From contig CM051510.1 in assembly GCA_028015205.1 (NCBI GenBank), forward strand, positions 31,992,580-32,056,579: a stretch of DNA of 64,000 bases, written 5' to 3'. Positions 24,165-35,168 of the stretch are shown piece by piece. The notes under the pieces are model-generated. The model was not told where the DNA came from. It saw nothing but the letters and a program-made list of their open reading frames with translations, and searched no databases. How positions within the stretch are numbered: position 1 is the stretch's first letter; each line of letters opens with the position of its first letter. The position numbers were made by a program, and so were the translations under genes. The DNA is from Mytilisepta virgata (Eukaryota; Mollusca; Bivalvia; Mytilida; Mytilidae).

Positions 24165-24400
24165 TTCATGTACCTCCACCGATTTGTGATTACCTCCGGA
24201 TTGACTCTGTTGAACTTCACGACGGTAACTGCTTACCCTTCCGGACCACCTGTATTCACACCTGGTTTTATAAGAGTTCACGTTGTTCACTGTTTTTTAG
24301 TTTTCAGTGTTTATTTGTTGTGCTTGACAGTTGTGGTTGTTCATTTGTCTTCCCAGGTTTGTCTGTCTTATGGATTGCATTTTTTGGTTCTATCCTTATA
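24165..24400 (+). repeat. 'ggaccacctgtattcacacctgg' family repeat, copy 1
   Basis: The order of phrases is 'gcttacccttccgga.cacct', 'cacacctggttttat', 'gttcacgttgttcactg', 'ttttagttttc' and 'tgttgtg'. It is shared with 26939-27180 and, inverted, with 46670-46790. The 78-codon open frame across it is hydrophobic only because the repeat is T-rich. Confidence 0.6.
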
Positions 24401-25674
24401 TTAGATATATTTGTCCTCTTTATAGGCATGGAATAGTAAGTGGTCTGTGATCCTGCAATATTTTTCACTGTATTGATCACAGTGCAAGCAAATAAGATAT
24501 TTTTTACAAAAAAGCACTACTATTTGATTCCATGAAACATTCAGTCATAATTTACTTTAATCATAATTTATTTTACGGAGTGGCTATTCGTCCGGCTAGC
24601 CGGACAAATAGCTCCACGGCTATTTGTCCGGCAGTTGAATTGCGCATGTCCACTGACACGTGCGCATTAGATAAACTGCAATAAGGAATAAGTAACTGGT
24701 TACCAGTTCCTTATTCAAAAATGGTGTGCCGGGAAAAAAGTTTGTCAACTGAATAATAAGAAGAAATGAACTCTTTTGTCTTGACCTAGACAGGTAAACA
24801 AGTTACATTCACAACCGTGATATTATGATTCGTGTTTTATTTTTCCAATAAAACAATTTTCATCTCTACCTACTAATTTTTATATGCTGTTAATCATGTT
24901 TTTAATGTCGGACCACCTGTTAACAGCGTAAAGATAATCCCCGAATTCTAGTGGAATTGCATATGGTGATGAGTTTGACATATATCATTGTTTTTTGTTT
25001 TGTTTTTGGTTTTTTTTGCGGGGGGATGGGGGGGGGGGGGGTAATTTATTATCTTATAGATTGATCAGAACGATTCTCCCACGGATATTAAGTTTTACAA
25101 TTTCCGTAAATGCTGAACCTTAATGAGTTGAATATTGATTTGTAAAATATAAATTAGTAATTTTTATTTTCTTTTCATCACATGTTCATATGATTTAAAT
25201 TTTTGAATTTATTCTAAATACATCGATATTTAGTTAATAAAATTATATGTATGTTTTCCATCTTTGATATAAATTTTATAAAATTTTGATAATACTATAA
25301 ATTTGATACAACTGACACTTTAAGATTAAGTTTTTAACTAAATGAATTCTGTCATAATTAAAGAAGCGTAACAATGACAGTCCAAGATATATTATCCGTT
25401 ATTATGGGTTTCTCTGAAGGTTATATAAACAAATGAAGTAATTGACGTTCCACTTTGATAAAGACACATATCCTTTGAATTCTAGCATTATTTCGAGATC
25501 ACCAATTCAGTTAAATTATTTAGTCAAAACTACAAAAGAAATTACATGGTCTGGATGAAGATAAAGAATACGTTCCATCTTGAAAGATTTTAAAGAAAAG
25601 CGATGAGACGTTGCAGAGCGTGGCCTTATAAAACAAAATGTTCTTTTTGAATATTCTCCTTCTGTCAAAGGAAA

Positions 25675-26300
25675 GGAGTTATACTCTTCTTAAAAGAAAA
25701 ATTGTGTAGCACAAAAAATCGCGTCCAAAACTTAACATTAATGAAGGGATATTCCTTGTCTACCAATTTTTAATCCCAATGATATATGATTTGTAAAAAA
25801 TTTGTGAAAAAATCGAAATCGCGTTTGATCCTCCTTTTACACAAAGAGAACTAAAAAATTGTATAGATTAGTCAGTCGCACGAAAATCGTGTCCCAAAAT
25901 TAACATTAAGGCCTAACCGATACTCCTTGTTAACCCATCCTGAGACCCAAAGATATATGATTTTAATAAATTTTTTGTTATAAATCAGAATGGTATTGGA
26001 CCCTCTTGTCATTCAAAGAGAACTAAAAAATTGTATAGATTAGTTAGCACGAAAAGGGCGTTCGAAACTTAACATTAAGGCATATGTAATAGTTCCTTTT
26101 GACCCTCTAGAACACCTATAAGAATGATTTTTTAAAAATTTTATGTGATAAATCGAAATTGTGTTTGACCTTCTTGTCATACAAAGAGAACTAAAAAATT
26201 GTATAGATTAGTTCGCACGAAAATGGCGTTCAAAAATTAACAATACGGCCTAACCGACCTTTTTCGACCCACCCTAAGCCCCAAAGATATATGGTTTTTA
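25675..26300 (+). repeat. About 170-bp tandem repeat, 3-4 units
   Basis: The landmark 'aaagagaactaaaaaattgt' followed by 'atagattag' occurs at 25843, 26015 and 26183, giving spacings of 172 and 168 bp. Other unit landmarks are 'acgaaaa..g.gt.c.aaa', 'ttaacattaaggcctaac' and 'aaagatatatg'. The first unit (about 25675-25842) and the last (26183 onward) are partial or diverged. This forms the core of the 24574-26490 composite. Confidence 0.85.
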
Positions 26301-26352
26301 TTAAAGAAAAAATCATAAACAGAAATACATAAAGCTTTGGTACTATTGTTCA

Positions 26353-26460
26353 GGCTAGCCGGACAAATAGCTCTGGAACTATTCTTCCGGCTAGCCGGAC
26401 AAATAGCTCTGGTACTATTGTTCCGGCTAGCCGGACAAATAGCTCTGATACTATTCTTCC
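26353..26460 (+). repeat. 36-bp palindromic array, three full units
   Basis: The units are 26353-26388, 26389-26424 and 26425-26460. Each starts GGCTAGCCGGACAAATAGCT and ends TATTCTTCC or TATTGTTCC. Each junction reads as an imperfect 34-bp palindrome centred on CCGGCTAGCCGG. A partial unit precedes the array (26334-26352) and a variant with CCGGCATGCCGG follows it. Because 36 is divisible by 3, both strands carry 12-residue periodic open frames (RLAGQIALVLLF on plus, AICPASRNNSTR on minus). I see no evidence that these are translated. Confidence 0.9.
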
Positions 26461-26894
26461 GGCATGCCGGAACAATAGCCGCTGCCTTTATTTTAGCCAC
26501 ATTTTTCATTTCATTACCAGATTAAAAATCAAATGGCCGTTCCCTACAGATCACACCTTGTTCACCTCACACCATAGTTAAACTAATCTAACCTTTTTAT
26601 ACTGTATTGTTCTGGCAGCCAATTCATTTATTAACATACCAAGGTCTCCCGCCTATGGTGTGTACATTTCACAGTTGATTTGTTACTGCCGCGCATTCGA
26701 CTTCTTGGCAGGGCTAGATTGCTGTCACTTAAACTTCTAAGACAGGGTTATGTTCAGTCTATGTTAATTTTATCACTCCAAAAGTTTTACGGTAGTCATC
26801 ACGAAACTGATTGGCCGATAGTCTCTATCTTGCATATGAGACTAGATATCTTCAGTTAGATTTCACGTCCTTCTGGAATTGACACCCCACCGGA

Positions 26895-27180
26895 CTTGAC
26901 ACCTCAAAACACTTGACACTTCACTGGCAATGTGAGGAGTGCCGTTAACAGAGCAGGACATGCTTACCTTTATGGAGCACCTAATTTCACTCCCGGTTTT
27001 TTATTGGAGTTCACATTTTAGTTTCTGTGCTGTCTTGTTCTTGTTTTGTTTAGTTTATTATATGTTTTTTTATTCTTTTAGTTATACATGTTTCCTTGTC
27101 AGATTTGTTTGTTGTGTTTCATTCTCCTGACTTTGTGTTTTCCTTCGACTTCGAATTTGTAGACTTCCCCACTGTTTTGT
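26895..27180 (+). repeat. 'gcaggacatgcttacctt' family repeat, copy 2
   Basis: It contains 'agagcaggacatgcttacct', 'atttcactcccggttttt', 'ggagttcacattttagttt' and a T-rich continuation. It matches 24165-24400, and 46670-46790 in inverse orientation. The 63-codon open frame at 26939-27130 falls inside the repeat. Confidence 0.6.
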
Positions 27181-28331
27181 CACTTCGGTATTCTTTTTCT
27201 GATATTTAAGGAAATAATTCAAACCATTCCCTGGATTAAATATTTCAGAATTTTCTTTAGTTGATTAGGATTTTTCATAAAATATAAAGTCAAAATATTT
27301 TTTAAAACATAGGTATTCCTAATTATACAAAAATAACAAAATAATATTGAAAGAATTATAGGTCTAAATCAGAATTTAAGAACTGATAAAAATTACAATG
27401 TTTAACATCCCCCAAGTCTTAAATTGTGACTTCCCAAATCTATAATAACCAATTAGCTTGAAAACAACTACACTAACAAAGACTAAATTCTTGATAACAA
27501 ATTAGCTCTTTTACTGTTCTATTCAAATTTGAACATGCATTTCTTTTCAAAATTGGCTTATTATTTCAATCCCTGCCTGGACAGAGCAATTTAAATGAAG
27601 AAGATAGTTATAACTGGCCATATTTTGTTTACTACACGTATCTAATTGGGACACTTCACCCTTTAAGCCAACAATGCACATCATTTAAATAGCCAAACAC
27701 ATCCATACTCTGCCTTCAGTTAAGGGCTTACAATCTGTCAACTAACCACCAGGTGGTAAAAGTTTGACAAATGGTAAAATCAAACATTGAATATCACATG
27801 TATTTTCTTTTAAAATCTTATCTGTACAGATCTAATTGACATTTGTCGTCAGACTTGTCTGACATGATTATTCATTGATTTGTTATAGAAATTACCAGTA
27901 TTTAGCAAAATTCAAAAATAACAGAATTACTAAGGGTTCATTCCTTGTATTGCACATGGTAGATCTCCTTAGATGAAATTTGGCTTCCTATTTCGGTATT
28001 TTTGGTTATGAGTACTTCTTGTTTTAAAATAAGTTTGGTTTTTGGTCTTCCAAATGTTTTGGTTTTAATGCTGCTGATTAGAGGTAACTCCTTGAAATGT
28101 GTTGTATACAGCACAGTATAAATTTACTATATCTAATATTAGTATCTTTGGATTGTTATTTTGTAAAAGACTCTTGAATTCAAATTTACAAGTGTTTATG
28201 TCTTTATCAATTTACAATATCTTATATGGTATAATTCATTATCCATTTAGAGGTTAATACAAAATTAAATCCTTGACCACTCTGCCAACAGATACTCAGT
28301 GTAAATGCTAATAACTGTTGTATACAGGTAC
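27181..28331. other. AT-rich spacer, nothing recognised
   Basis: No supported gene or repeat structure was seen in this stretch. Confidence 0.45.
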
Positions 28332-28335
28332 ATAA

Positions 28336-28726
28336 GGATGCTCGCTGGTCATGTGGTGGTCTTTTTGTCAGATTTTCGGAATCCTCGGGTTTTATCCATT
28401 TCTTAAACATGAAGTTTTTTGCCCACGAACCCCTACTTTTTCTTTTATAATTCAATCATATATACTGTAAAATGGTACTTGACAAAATCTTATGAAATCC
28501 TTTTTATTTTTTCATACATTTTTGAGAGACTGAAGTTGCCAATGCAAAAACAAGGAAAAATCCAGAGAAAACCCATTTCCTGCAAATTTCCACGGCCTTA
28601 TAGCTCTAAAATGAGCACATGAACCTATATTTTTTTCTTGCTTATTTGTTTACTATTCATATGTTCTCTCAAACTAAAATACCTATTTCAAATCATATTT
28701 ATTTTCTATTAGACCAGCGATCATCC
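28336..28726. mobile_element. 391-bp TIR element, copy 1
   Basis: The ends are GGATGCTCGCTGGTC and GACCAGCGATCATCC, inverted repeats matching at 14 of 15 bases. A 4-bp direct duplication, ATAA, flanks it (28332-28335 and 28727-28730). A second copy of exactly the same length lies at 47236-47626 with only scattered substitutions. No transposase is encoded. Short open frames on the minus strand (FKKWIKPEDSEN...) are present in both copies but too short to matter. A 4-bp target duplication with a non-coding interior fits a MITE. A TTAA-like preference (ATAA here; TCAA and TTAA at copy 2) would hint at a piggyBac-type source, but that is speculative. Confidence 0.9.
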
Positions 28727-28730
28727 ATAA

Positions 28731-30220
28731 GATACTAATTTCTTCTAAGGGAGAAAACTGTAAGAATGATTATAAAACTAAATCTTCAAAAACTAAACAA
28801 CACAAAATAAAGTATTTTATCAATAATATCTGGTTAATTTACAATTAAACAACAAAAAAATATTTTAAAAATTTTATGATATTTTTGTTTATATCTTATC
28901 ATGCTCATTCAGATCTCCCTAGGGAATTAGTTTGGAATCATACAGGAGTCTGATACACTATCAGAAGATTTGCCAAGGCAGTGACCTACGCTGTGTATTT
29001 AAGTACAAATTTAATCTACAAAATACAGATTCCTTTGAGAATACATGTAGCATAAGATTAAGAAACTGATGAAACTAAAGAGAGAGATTTATGAAATGAA
29101 AGCATATTAGGTATGCATTACTTAATACTTGAAAATCTTAGCATCTTCAGATCACTGTATGATCTTCAACCATAAGCATCAATTCAAAGCAAATTTTAAA
29201 ACTTTGGTTGCAATATGCATCAACCTATTACCATGTCTCACTGAAATATCCATTTATTTTATATAATTATGGCTTTGCTGAAAAGTAAATATCGACATCA
29301 AATGGGTTATTTCCCTCAACCATCAAAAAATTGGTTGAGGGAAATAAACCATTTAAGATTTAATAATAACTTTAGATATTAATTTTTCATGAAGGCTATT
29401 TAATTCAAAACTGAGAGGATATAATGGTTTCTATCATTAACATAAGAGAATGACTTCATCAAAAGAGAAACAACTCTTACAAAGAAAGAGTTAATTTTCA
29501 AGGCAAGGGGCTATTTGGATCGATGTGCATTTTTTCTACTGGGATATTTCCCTGAGCTGGAGTTTGCTGGTTTTCACAAAATAAGGGTTATACACAGAAT
29601 GCTGATAAAAAAAGAAAATTATCCAGTAGATAGACAAAGATCACTCTTAAACATTACAGAAATAATTTGTCAAAACATTCAATAAATTTTTGGTTATAAT
29701 TATATGATAAAAGGGGAGATAACAAGAAATAATTAAATAAATATATTAGGGTTTGATATCTGGGGATTTAGTCCAAATTTCTTTGTGCTATCAATAAACA
29801 CCATGTCATAAATCTAAACTATTTGCTCTTTTATAGAAGTTCAATTTTCCAAAGCCAAAGGTCTTCAAAATGCTTTATCATTTATTTAAATATCCTCTCC
29901 ATGAGAGCTCCCACATGAACAAGATCACTTCAAGATGGAGGACTAATAAATTGGACAAGATTGATGAGTCCTTCAAAACATTGCAGATTATGTAATATGT
30001 ACACGTTATTTAGTAATTTGTCGTTGTCTAGGTTTACTTTAGCGGGTGTTGAATATCAAAATTTAATCCACCCTTAATTTGTCAAAAATTGTGTTTTAAT
30101 CGATTTTTGTAACCTTAAAGATTAATTTTGATGATAAATCTATCTACTTACTAAGTTTTCTTGTAAACACTTATCTGCACATGAAAACTTGTTCTGCACA
30201 TGAATGATTTAAGAAACAGG
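28731..30220. other. AT-rich spacer, one strong hairpin
   Basis: Nothing gene-like. It contains the hairpin at 29301-29354. Confidence 0.45.
29301..29354. repeat. Short perfect-arm hairpin (22-bp stem)
   Basis: AATGGGTTATTTCCCTCAAC-CA and its near-exact inverse (21 of 22 paired) flank a loop of about 10 bases (TCAAAAAAT). It could be a decayed MITE or a transcribed hairpin. There is no adjacent promoter evidence. Confidence 0.8.
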
Positions 30221-30230
30221 TACTATTTGT

Positions 30231-30494
30231 TTGTTTGTTTAGTTTGGGTTTTATGTCATTTTCAGCACATTTGGCTATTTTGCGGCGGCCACTTTTTATT
30301 TGTGGTGAAAGCCAGAGTACCCGGAGAGAACCACAGACCTTTGGTAGGAAAATTGGCAATCCTTGTCAATTAAGATCAGAATCAAATACACTCCACCACA
30401 GGTGAGATTTGAACTCAGAACCACAGTGTTGACAGGCTAGTGATCATTAGTAGTCATGACAAACTCCCTAGACCACTCGACCAAGAGGCCCTGC
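30231..30494 (-). mobile_element. SINE A copy with 10-bp target-site duplication
   Basis: The (GTTT)n tail starts at 30231 and the tRNA-like head ends near 30490, so it reads on the minus strand. The direct repeat TACTATTTGT occurs at 30221-30230 and 30495-30504. Its body motifs ('tttcagcacatttggctatt', 'gagtacccggagagaacca') match the other copies. It sits about 420 bp from the donor of the exon at 30915-31095, within the putative first coding intron of that gene. Confidence 0.88.
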
Positions 30495-30914
30495 TACTAT
30501 TTGTATATCTGGATGCAGTTTAAGGGTTAGAAATTAGCTTGAACTTAATTTTGTAGACTCACCCTGGAACTTAATTTGGTAGTCTCACATGATGGTCACA
30601 AAATTTTGAGCTTGCTTTGCCTTGGAAGTCAACAACCTTGGATGGCTTTTTTGTGTAAAAGGTTTGGATTATAGGCAATTTAAAAATGGAGGTGCTAGGC
30701 TATACAAAGTATACCATATACCTATATTGTATATATGAAATTTGCATTTAATAAAATAAAGAATAATAACAATACATGTAACTGTCTAGTGATGTAGTGG
30801 CATCAAGAGCTAGATACTGCAAACCTGAAATTTTTCTTTCCCTCTTTTCTTCATCATTTCCCAAATGACTCATCCTGTTGGAAATTCAATTTTAAAAAAT
30901 AAGCAACCACTTAC

Positions 30915-31038
30915 CTTCATAACTTGTGAAGCGGAAATCAAACTTTTTTGGGAATGATGACTTTGTTTCTGGTTCAGTAAATGTGTCACAGACAGTTGTC
31001 ATAACAACAAGAAAACATAACTCCAACAAAAATGTCAT
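30915..31038 (-). CDS. First coding exon of a secreted or membrane protein (signal peptide)
   Basis: On the minus strand, ATG at 31038-31036 opens 41 codons plus one base, ending at a strong donor (GAAG|GTAAGT, exon edge 30915). The exon as a whole runs to 31095, where an acceptor (TATATTTTCAG) begins a short 5' UTR. An in-frame TAA lies 15 bases before the ATG, so this start is well supported. The N-terminus MTFLLELCFLVVMTTVCDTF has a hydrophobic core typical of a signal peptide, with possible cleavage near the Cys. It is followed by a polar stretch containing SSFPKKFDFRFTSYE. The acceptor inside the UTR implies an upstream non-coding exon. The mature protein would be extracellular or membrane-anchored. 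I do not recognise the family. Downstream exons would lie at lower coordinates; 19445-19556 is the only candidate end. Confidence 0.72.
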
Positions 31039-31095
31039 CCTTGTTTTAGTTTAATCCTCCACATTTCGATTCCACTTCCCGTACCAAGATTTTTT
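31039..31095 (-). other. 5' UTR part of the signal-peptide exon
   Basis: Fifty-seven bases between the acceptor (...TATATTTTCAG, intron side above 31095) and the ATG. The sequence around the start has A at -3. An upstream UTR exon and the promoter should lie at higher coordinates, below the end of the next gene (about 41.5 kb), but I could not place them. Confidence 0.55.
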
Positions 31096-32217
31096 CTGAA
31101 AATATAAAATTTGGTAATTATTATACATTGAACAACAAACTTGGTAAAAACAGAACAGTAACAATATATGTAAACAGAGCCGAACAAGATTTTTACAGGA
31201 TATATAAAATTACACTACATTTGTCTTGAATCCATCATTGCCCAATAGCGATGACGTTACATTAAAATAGGATGTTGTGATGAAAACAAAATGAATTGCC
31301 TTATCTTTCCTTGAGGCAACCTACCAACGTGCTTGGCGTCAGTATTTCAGCAACCTTTTTTTGTTCCATTGTAAAATCTGGTAAACAATAGGGTAACATC
31401 ATGGTACAGTGTGCGTTGCAGACATTTTGTTTTTTGTCGGTTTAAAAGAGTGTGCCTTTCAGCAAATCAATTACAAAATACTTCCGATTTTCCTTCTCAT
31501 TTTTTTTTTCCGAACCTGTAGTATTTAAAAGCTACCAATATATAAAGTTACAGATGTGAAAGGAAAACAAACCATCTGAATAAAAGTCAGTGATGCATGA
31601 AATAGTACTTAAAGTAACCTACTTTTGCCCTGAACATCTAACATCAAAATGCAAATTATCTCTATACAGATGAGGTCAATGAAGCATGAAATATAGGTCT
31701 GAGTGATTGATATTTGCTCTGCTAATACCAGGACAAAAGTTTTCTGAGTAAAATTTATTTTCTTTATAAGCAAAGATTTTTCCCTTACTTAAATACTGTA
31801 GTTGTCAAATTAAAACATTATGATAGCATTGGGTTTTAATGCATACTTTCGATTATATTTATTTATTTATTTGCAAATTACACCCATATGGGTCAAAGCA
31901 AAACACACAATTTAACAAACACAATGCTATACATGTACAGATTAAGCAAGACAACATGGTTATATAAACAGACATGACAAAATAAAACAAATTTTATGCA
32001 TAGTAAATTTTAAGCACTGTTGAATTCTACTTTAACAGTTGTGGCCATATTTTTGCAATGCCAATGACTGCTTTATAAAGTCACAAATGAATGGTTGAAA
32101 TTCATTATACATGCTTCCAGCTGCAAAAATGTAGCTAACATTGTCAATTTTTTTTTAAAAGAGTATGCAATGTATTACCAATGTATAATGCTAAATACAA
32201 ATTAATTAAGAGAAAAT
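31096..32217. other. Probable 5' intron of the signal-peptide gene
   Basis: No element recognised. A TGACGTTA (cAMP-response-element-like half-site) and a CCAAT-containing 'gcccaatagcgatg' lie near 31238-31255, but nothing else marks a promoter there. Confidence 0.35.
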
Positions 32218-32450
32218 TATGTATAAATATTCCAGATACCAATTTTGATGCACAAGATGTGCACATTTCATCCATTTATGATTCCCCAATTCTGCTCGAA
32301 GTCTAAAAAGTTGAAACCAGAAACAATTGCCCAAACCATTGAAGAGCATATTCAAATGCAATCCCCCCTCCCCCCCTAAAAAGAAAAACAAGACCAAATC
32401 CATTTAAGAACAAAACTATGGACAAGGGAGAATAACATCTTATTTTTCAC
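32218..32450 (-). repeat. 'gatgcacaagatgtg' interspersed repeat, copy 1
   Basis: It contains 'ccaattttgatgcacaagatgtgcaca', split over 32240-32268, and 'tatggacaagggagaataac' near 32416-32435. Related pieces lie at about 33395-33460 and 45050-45200, with a weaker relative at about 54880-54960 ('gaaaaccaaaacaaaaatccaaaaa'). Together they form a small dispersed family ending in a GGGAGA(A)TAA motif. Confidence 0.5.
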
Positions 32451-32509
32451 AAAATGTATGACTTTTATAGCAGTTAATTTAAAGTATCAAATTTACACTA
32501 GTATCAAAA

Positions 32510-32563
32510 CACTAACATCTAAGCTGTTGATAAATTCACACTAACATCTAAGCTGTTGATAAA
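32510..32563 (+). repeat. 29-bp direct tandem duplication
   Basis: CACTAACATCTAAGCTGTTG followed by ATAAA occurs at 32510 and again at 32539 with no mismatch over 25 bases. This is a recent local duplication. Confidence 0.92.
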
Positions 32564-33499
32564 GAGATAAAATATACAATATATACATTCTTTCATTTTA
32601 CTTTGAACATTTTTTTACTATGCCTTTTTTTAATTTTCAGTGATTTATTAAGTTACATATGTGCACAAATCATTTACCAAGGTCTCCTGGGCAAAAAATA
32701 TTTCTTCACATCTGACAAATTTTCCAAAGACCGAATTTCGTAATTCACATAAAATATATAAATTTTTCTACCATATGTTTCCTTAAATGAGAATTTTCAA
32801 CATTTGAAAAAAATATCCATTAAAATAAAACTTATATATCGCTATGTTTACATAGGAAAATTGACCCGTCGTTTGTCAGCCTTATTACAGTACAGGTGGT
32901 ATATACATTTTCCTTATATATCCCATAAAATTAATCTCTCCTTATATAGTTACATATAGACCTGTCGACCTGGACAAACGAGATGTATCAGATATAACAA
33001 AAAATAACATAAACAATAGTGTATGTCGCCATGGGGAATTTCTCACAGTTTATGAATATTAATTCATTCAGTTTGCTTTTTTATGAATGAAATTTTATAG
33101 ATTATCTGTCCAATATATTTAAACTTAAAAAGATCCTTAACAAGAGGTGGAGAATTACTTGCCAGTCACAATTTTATTTACACCCTATTATCAATCAAAT
33201 TTTATAGGGGAAAAAATTTACATCATCGTAGCTGTAAAAATTTAATGTCTTTCTTTTTTTTAACCATAAACCGCAGAAATTTATTAAATCTGGAATTCTG
33301 TGTATTCTTCCACAGTAAAGTGTGTACTATCTTAAGTTAAGGTAACATCCAATACAACTCACTCATACTCAAAACTACTGTTTTGATAAATTCTTTGATA
33401 TCAATTTTGATGCATAGAATGTGCAATTTACAATTCATCCGTGTTAAAGGCCTTAAATTCTTCAAAATACACATAACAAAGATAAAACTTAGGGAGCAC

Positions 33500-33800
33500 A
33501 CATTTGATTTTTTGGGGGGACGGGCTAGGATGAAATGTTTCACCGTTTCATCCTGGCAAATTTTTTTAATTGAAGTTTTAGTCCTGAATTTTTTTGTTGG
33601 CCGCTATTGTGGCCTAAATGTTTATTTATATTTTTATAAATCAAAAAATTTCCTGATTGACACAGGTCTTGCATTTTTATTCACACCTAAAGTGATCCTG
33701 ACTTTTTATCTTTCCAAAATCCTGGTCCTGCATTTTTTTATTGAAATTTCATCCTATCCCCCCTCCATAAATATCATATCAAATGGTTGCTCCCTTTGAC
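33500..33800 (+). repeat. T-rich repeat with recurring 'atcctg' blocks
   Basis: Short blocks 'tcatcctggcaaat', 'agtcctgaattttt', 'tttcctgattgacac', 'gatcctgactttt', 'atcctggtcctgcat' and 'catcctatcccccct' recur every 35-60 bp. This produces the longest open frame in the window (138 codons, 33383-33799, plus). The frame is low in complexity, lacks splice context and has no domain, so I do not call it a gene. Confidence 0.45.
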
Positions 33801-35168
33801 AAGATTTAAAATCGTTACTTTTCTAACAACTTTATCAATGTAGATGTACTATACAATGACTCAGTGCTGACAAGTACCGGTAACTTACTTGGTAAGTCTT
33901 GTCAAAGGTATGATATTATAAAAACTAAATATAGGTCAGATATATTTGTCTCTCAGACAGTATATAGTAAAGTTAAATCCTTCGTATTATGCAATGAACA
34001 TTCTTAGATCTAGGCAACCATTAATGTATATTTATTTTGCTATAAATTAGTTGTCAATACAATAAAGTCTTGAAAACCATTGTAAAATTTTAATAAGTAT
34101 TTAAAGTTGGCACTGAAGAATAAATTTGTATTTTTTAATTTTTTTTTGCATATACATTACTGGTTACCTATCTGCAAAATTTTTATTAAGTTTCTGAAAT
34201 TGAAGTTTGACCACTATAGATTTTATTCCATTTCTTATCATTATTCTATATTGCTTCTTTCTTTGCTTCTATTTTTCTTCAAAAAGATGGTTACCAGGAC
34301 AACCAATCAAAACTATATTATATTTGTAACATTGTTTTTTGCAAGCTTGCAACAAGAATGCTGACATTATGTATGCAAACTTGATTTTTTCACTGCAAAA
34401 TAATACCTTAAATTGTGTTAATTGGGGATAAGATACAGACTTAAGCATGCAATAAGATCAAAGATTTGGGGTATCAATATATTTGAAAAACATTACCCAT
34501 GAAATGCATTTTTTCCTGTTATAATAATCTTTCAAAACATATTTGCAGCTTCACATGAATATCACTTAAAAGTGGTCACAAACTTCATTAAAAATTTTTG
34601 GTCGTAATAAATTTTCACATTTAAGGGGTAATCTATAATACTAAATTTACGAATTAGCCAAATAGGCGGCAAAACGCGTGGTTCAAAATAAACGATGTAT
34701 GGTTCAGATTATAAAGGTTATTATCGGATTTGACAATCTGCATTTATAAATTTCAACTGCAGTTCTGTTTATGTGCAAATGGAATTTCTATGCACTTTTC
34801 CTATATGAATTCTCCCAACATATCCCTTAGAAGGTTCTCGAATGCATCATTTTAACACATTGATTTAAATAAACAAGTATGCACATATTTTAAATGTATT
34901 TCTGTTTGAAATTACGGAAGAAGAATAAAACTAATTAAAAACATTCTCCTTCGAATGGGATGTTTCCGCTTCATGTATTCAGGATTGTTTTTCTACAATA
35001 ACGCAATTTCTCCTAACTGTAAAGGCTATGAACTTTCAAGATTATATGAAGAAGTAAGGTAAAGTTCAGAGGAATTCCTAACTTAGTTGTTTTTTTTTTT
35101 TGGATTGCTCGGATGTTTACATTGCACAAAGTGATTAAACCAACAATTATCTATTTTTACATTATTTG
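33801..35168. other. AT-rich intergenic spacer
   Basis: Nothing gene-like. The 85-codon plus-strand frame at 34107-34364 is Phe/Leu-rich because of T-rich DNA. Confidence 0.4.

Larger units (their letters stand above)
24574..26490. mobile_element. Palindrome-flanked composite with about 170-bp core repeats
   Basis: Both ends carry the same unusual palindrome around CCGGCTAGCCGG. On the left, 24582-24612 is a 31-bp palindrome (GGCTATTCGTCC / GGACAAATAGC) followed by a third half-arm (about 24618-24632). On the right, 26334-26480 holds a 36-bp array of the same palindrome plus a final variant GGCTATTGTTCCGGCATGCCGGAACAATAGCC. Between them lie a G-run at 25019-25041, AT-rich DNA and tandem units of about 170 bp at 25675-26300. 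No protein-coding frame is visible. The layout of core tandem repeats between conserved, structured ends resembles bivalve 'pearl' or non-autonomous Helitron-type elements. That comparison is from general knowledge, and no TC/CTRR ends were established. Confidence 0.5.

Noticed and set aside
26237..26525. Periodic peptides on both strands (possible repeat protein)
   Set aside because: They are direct products of the 36-bp array; the flanks have no start, splice or promoter evidence.
33383..33799. Longest open frame (138 codons, plus)
   Set aside because: It is T-rich, built from recurring 'atcctg' blocks, has no domain or splice context, and looks like repeat DNA.
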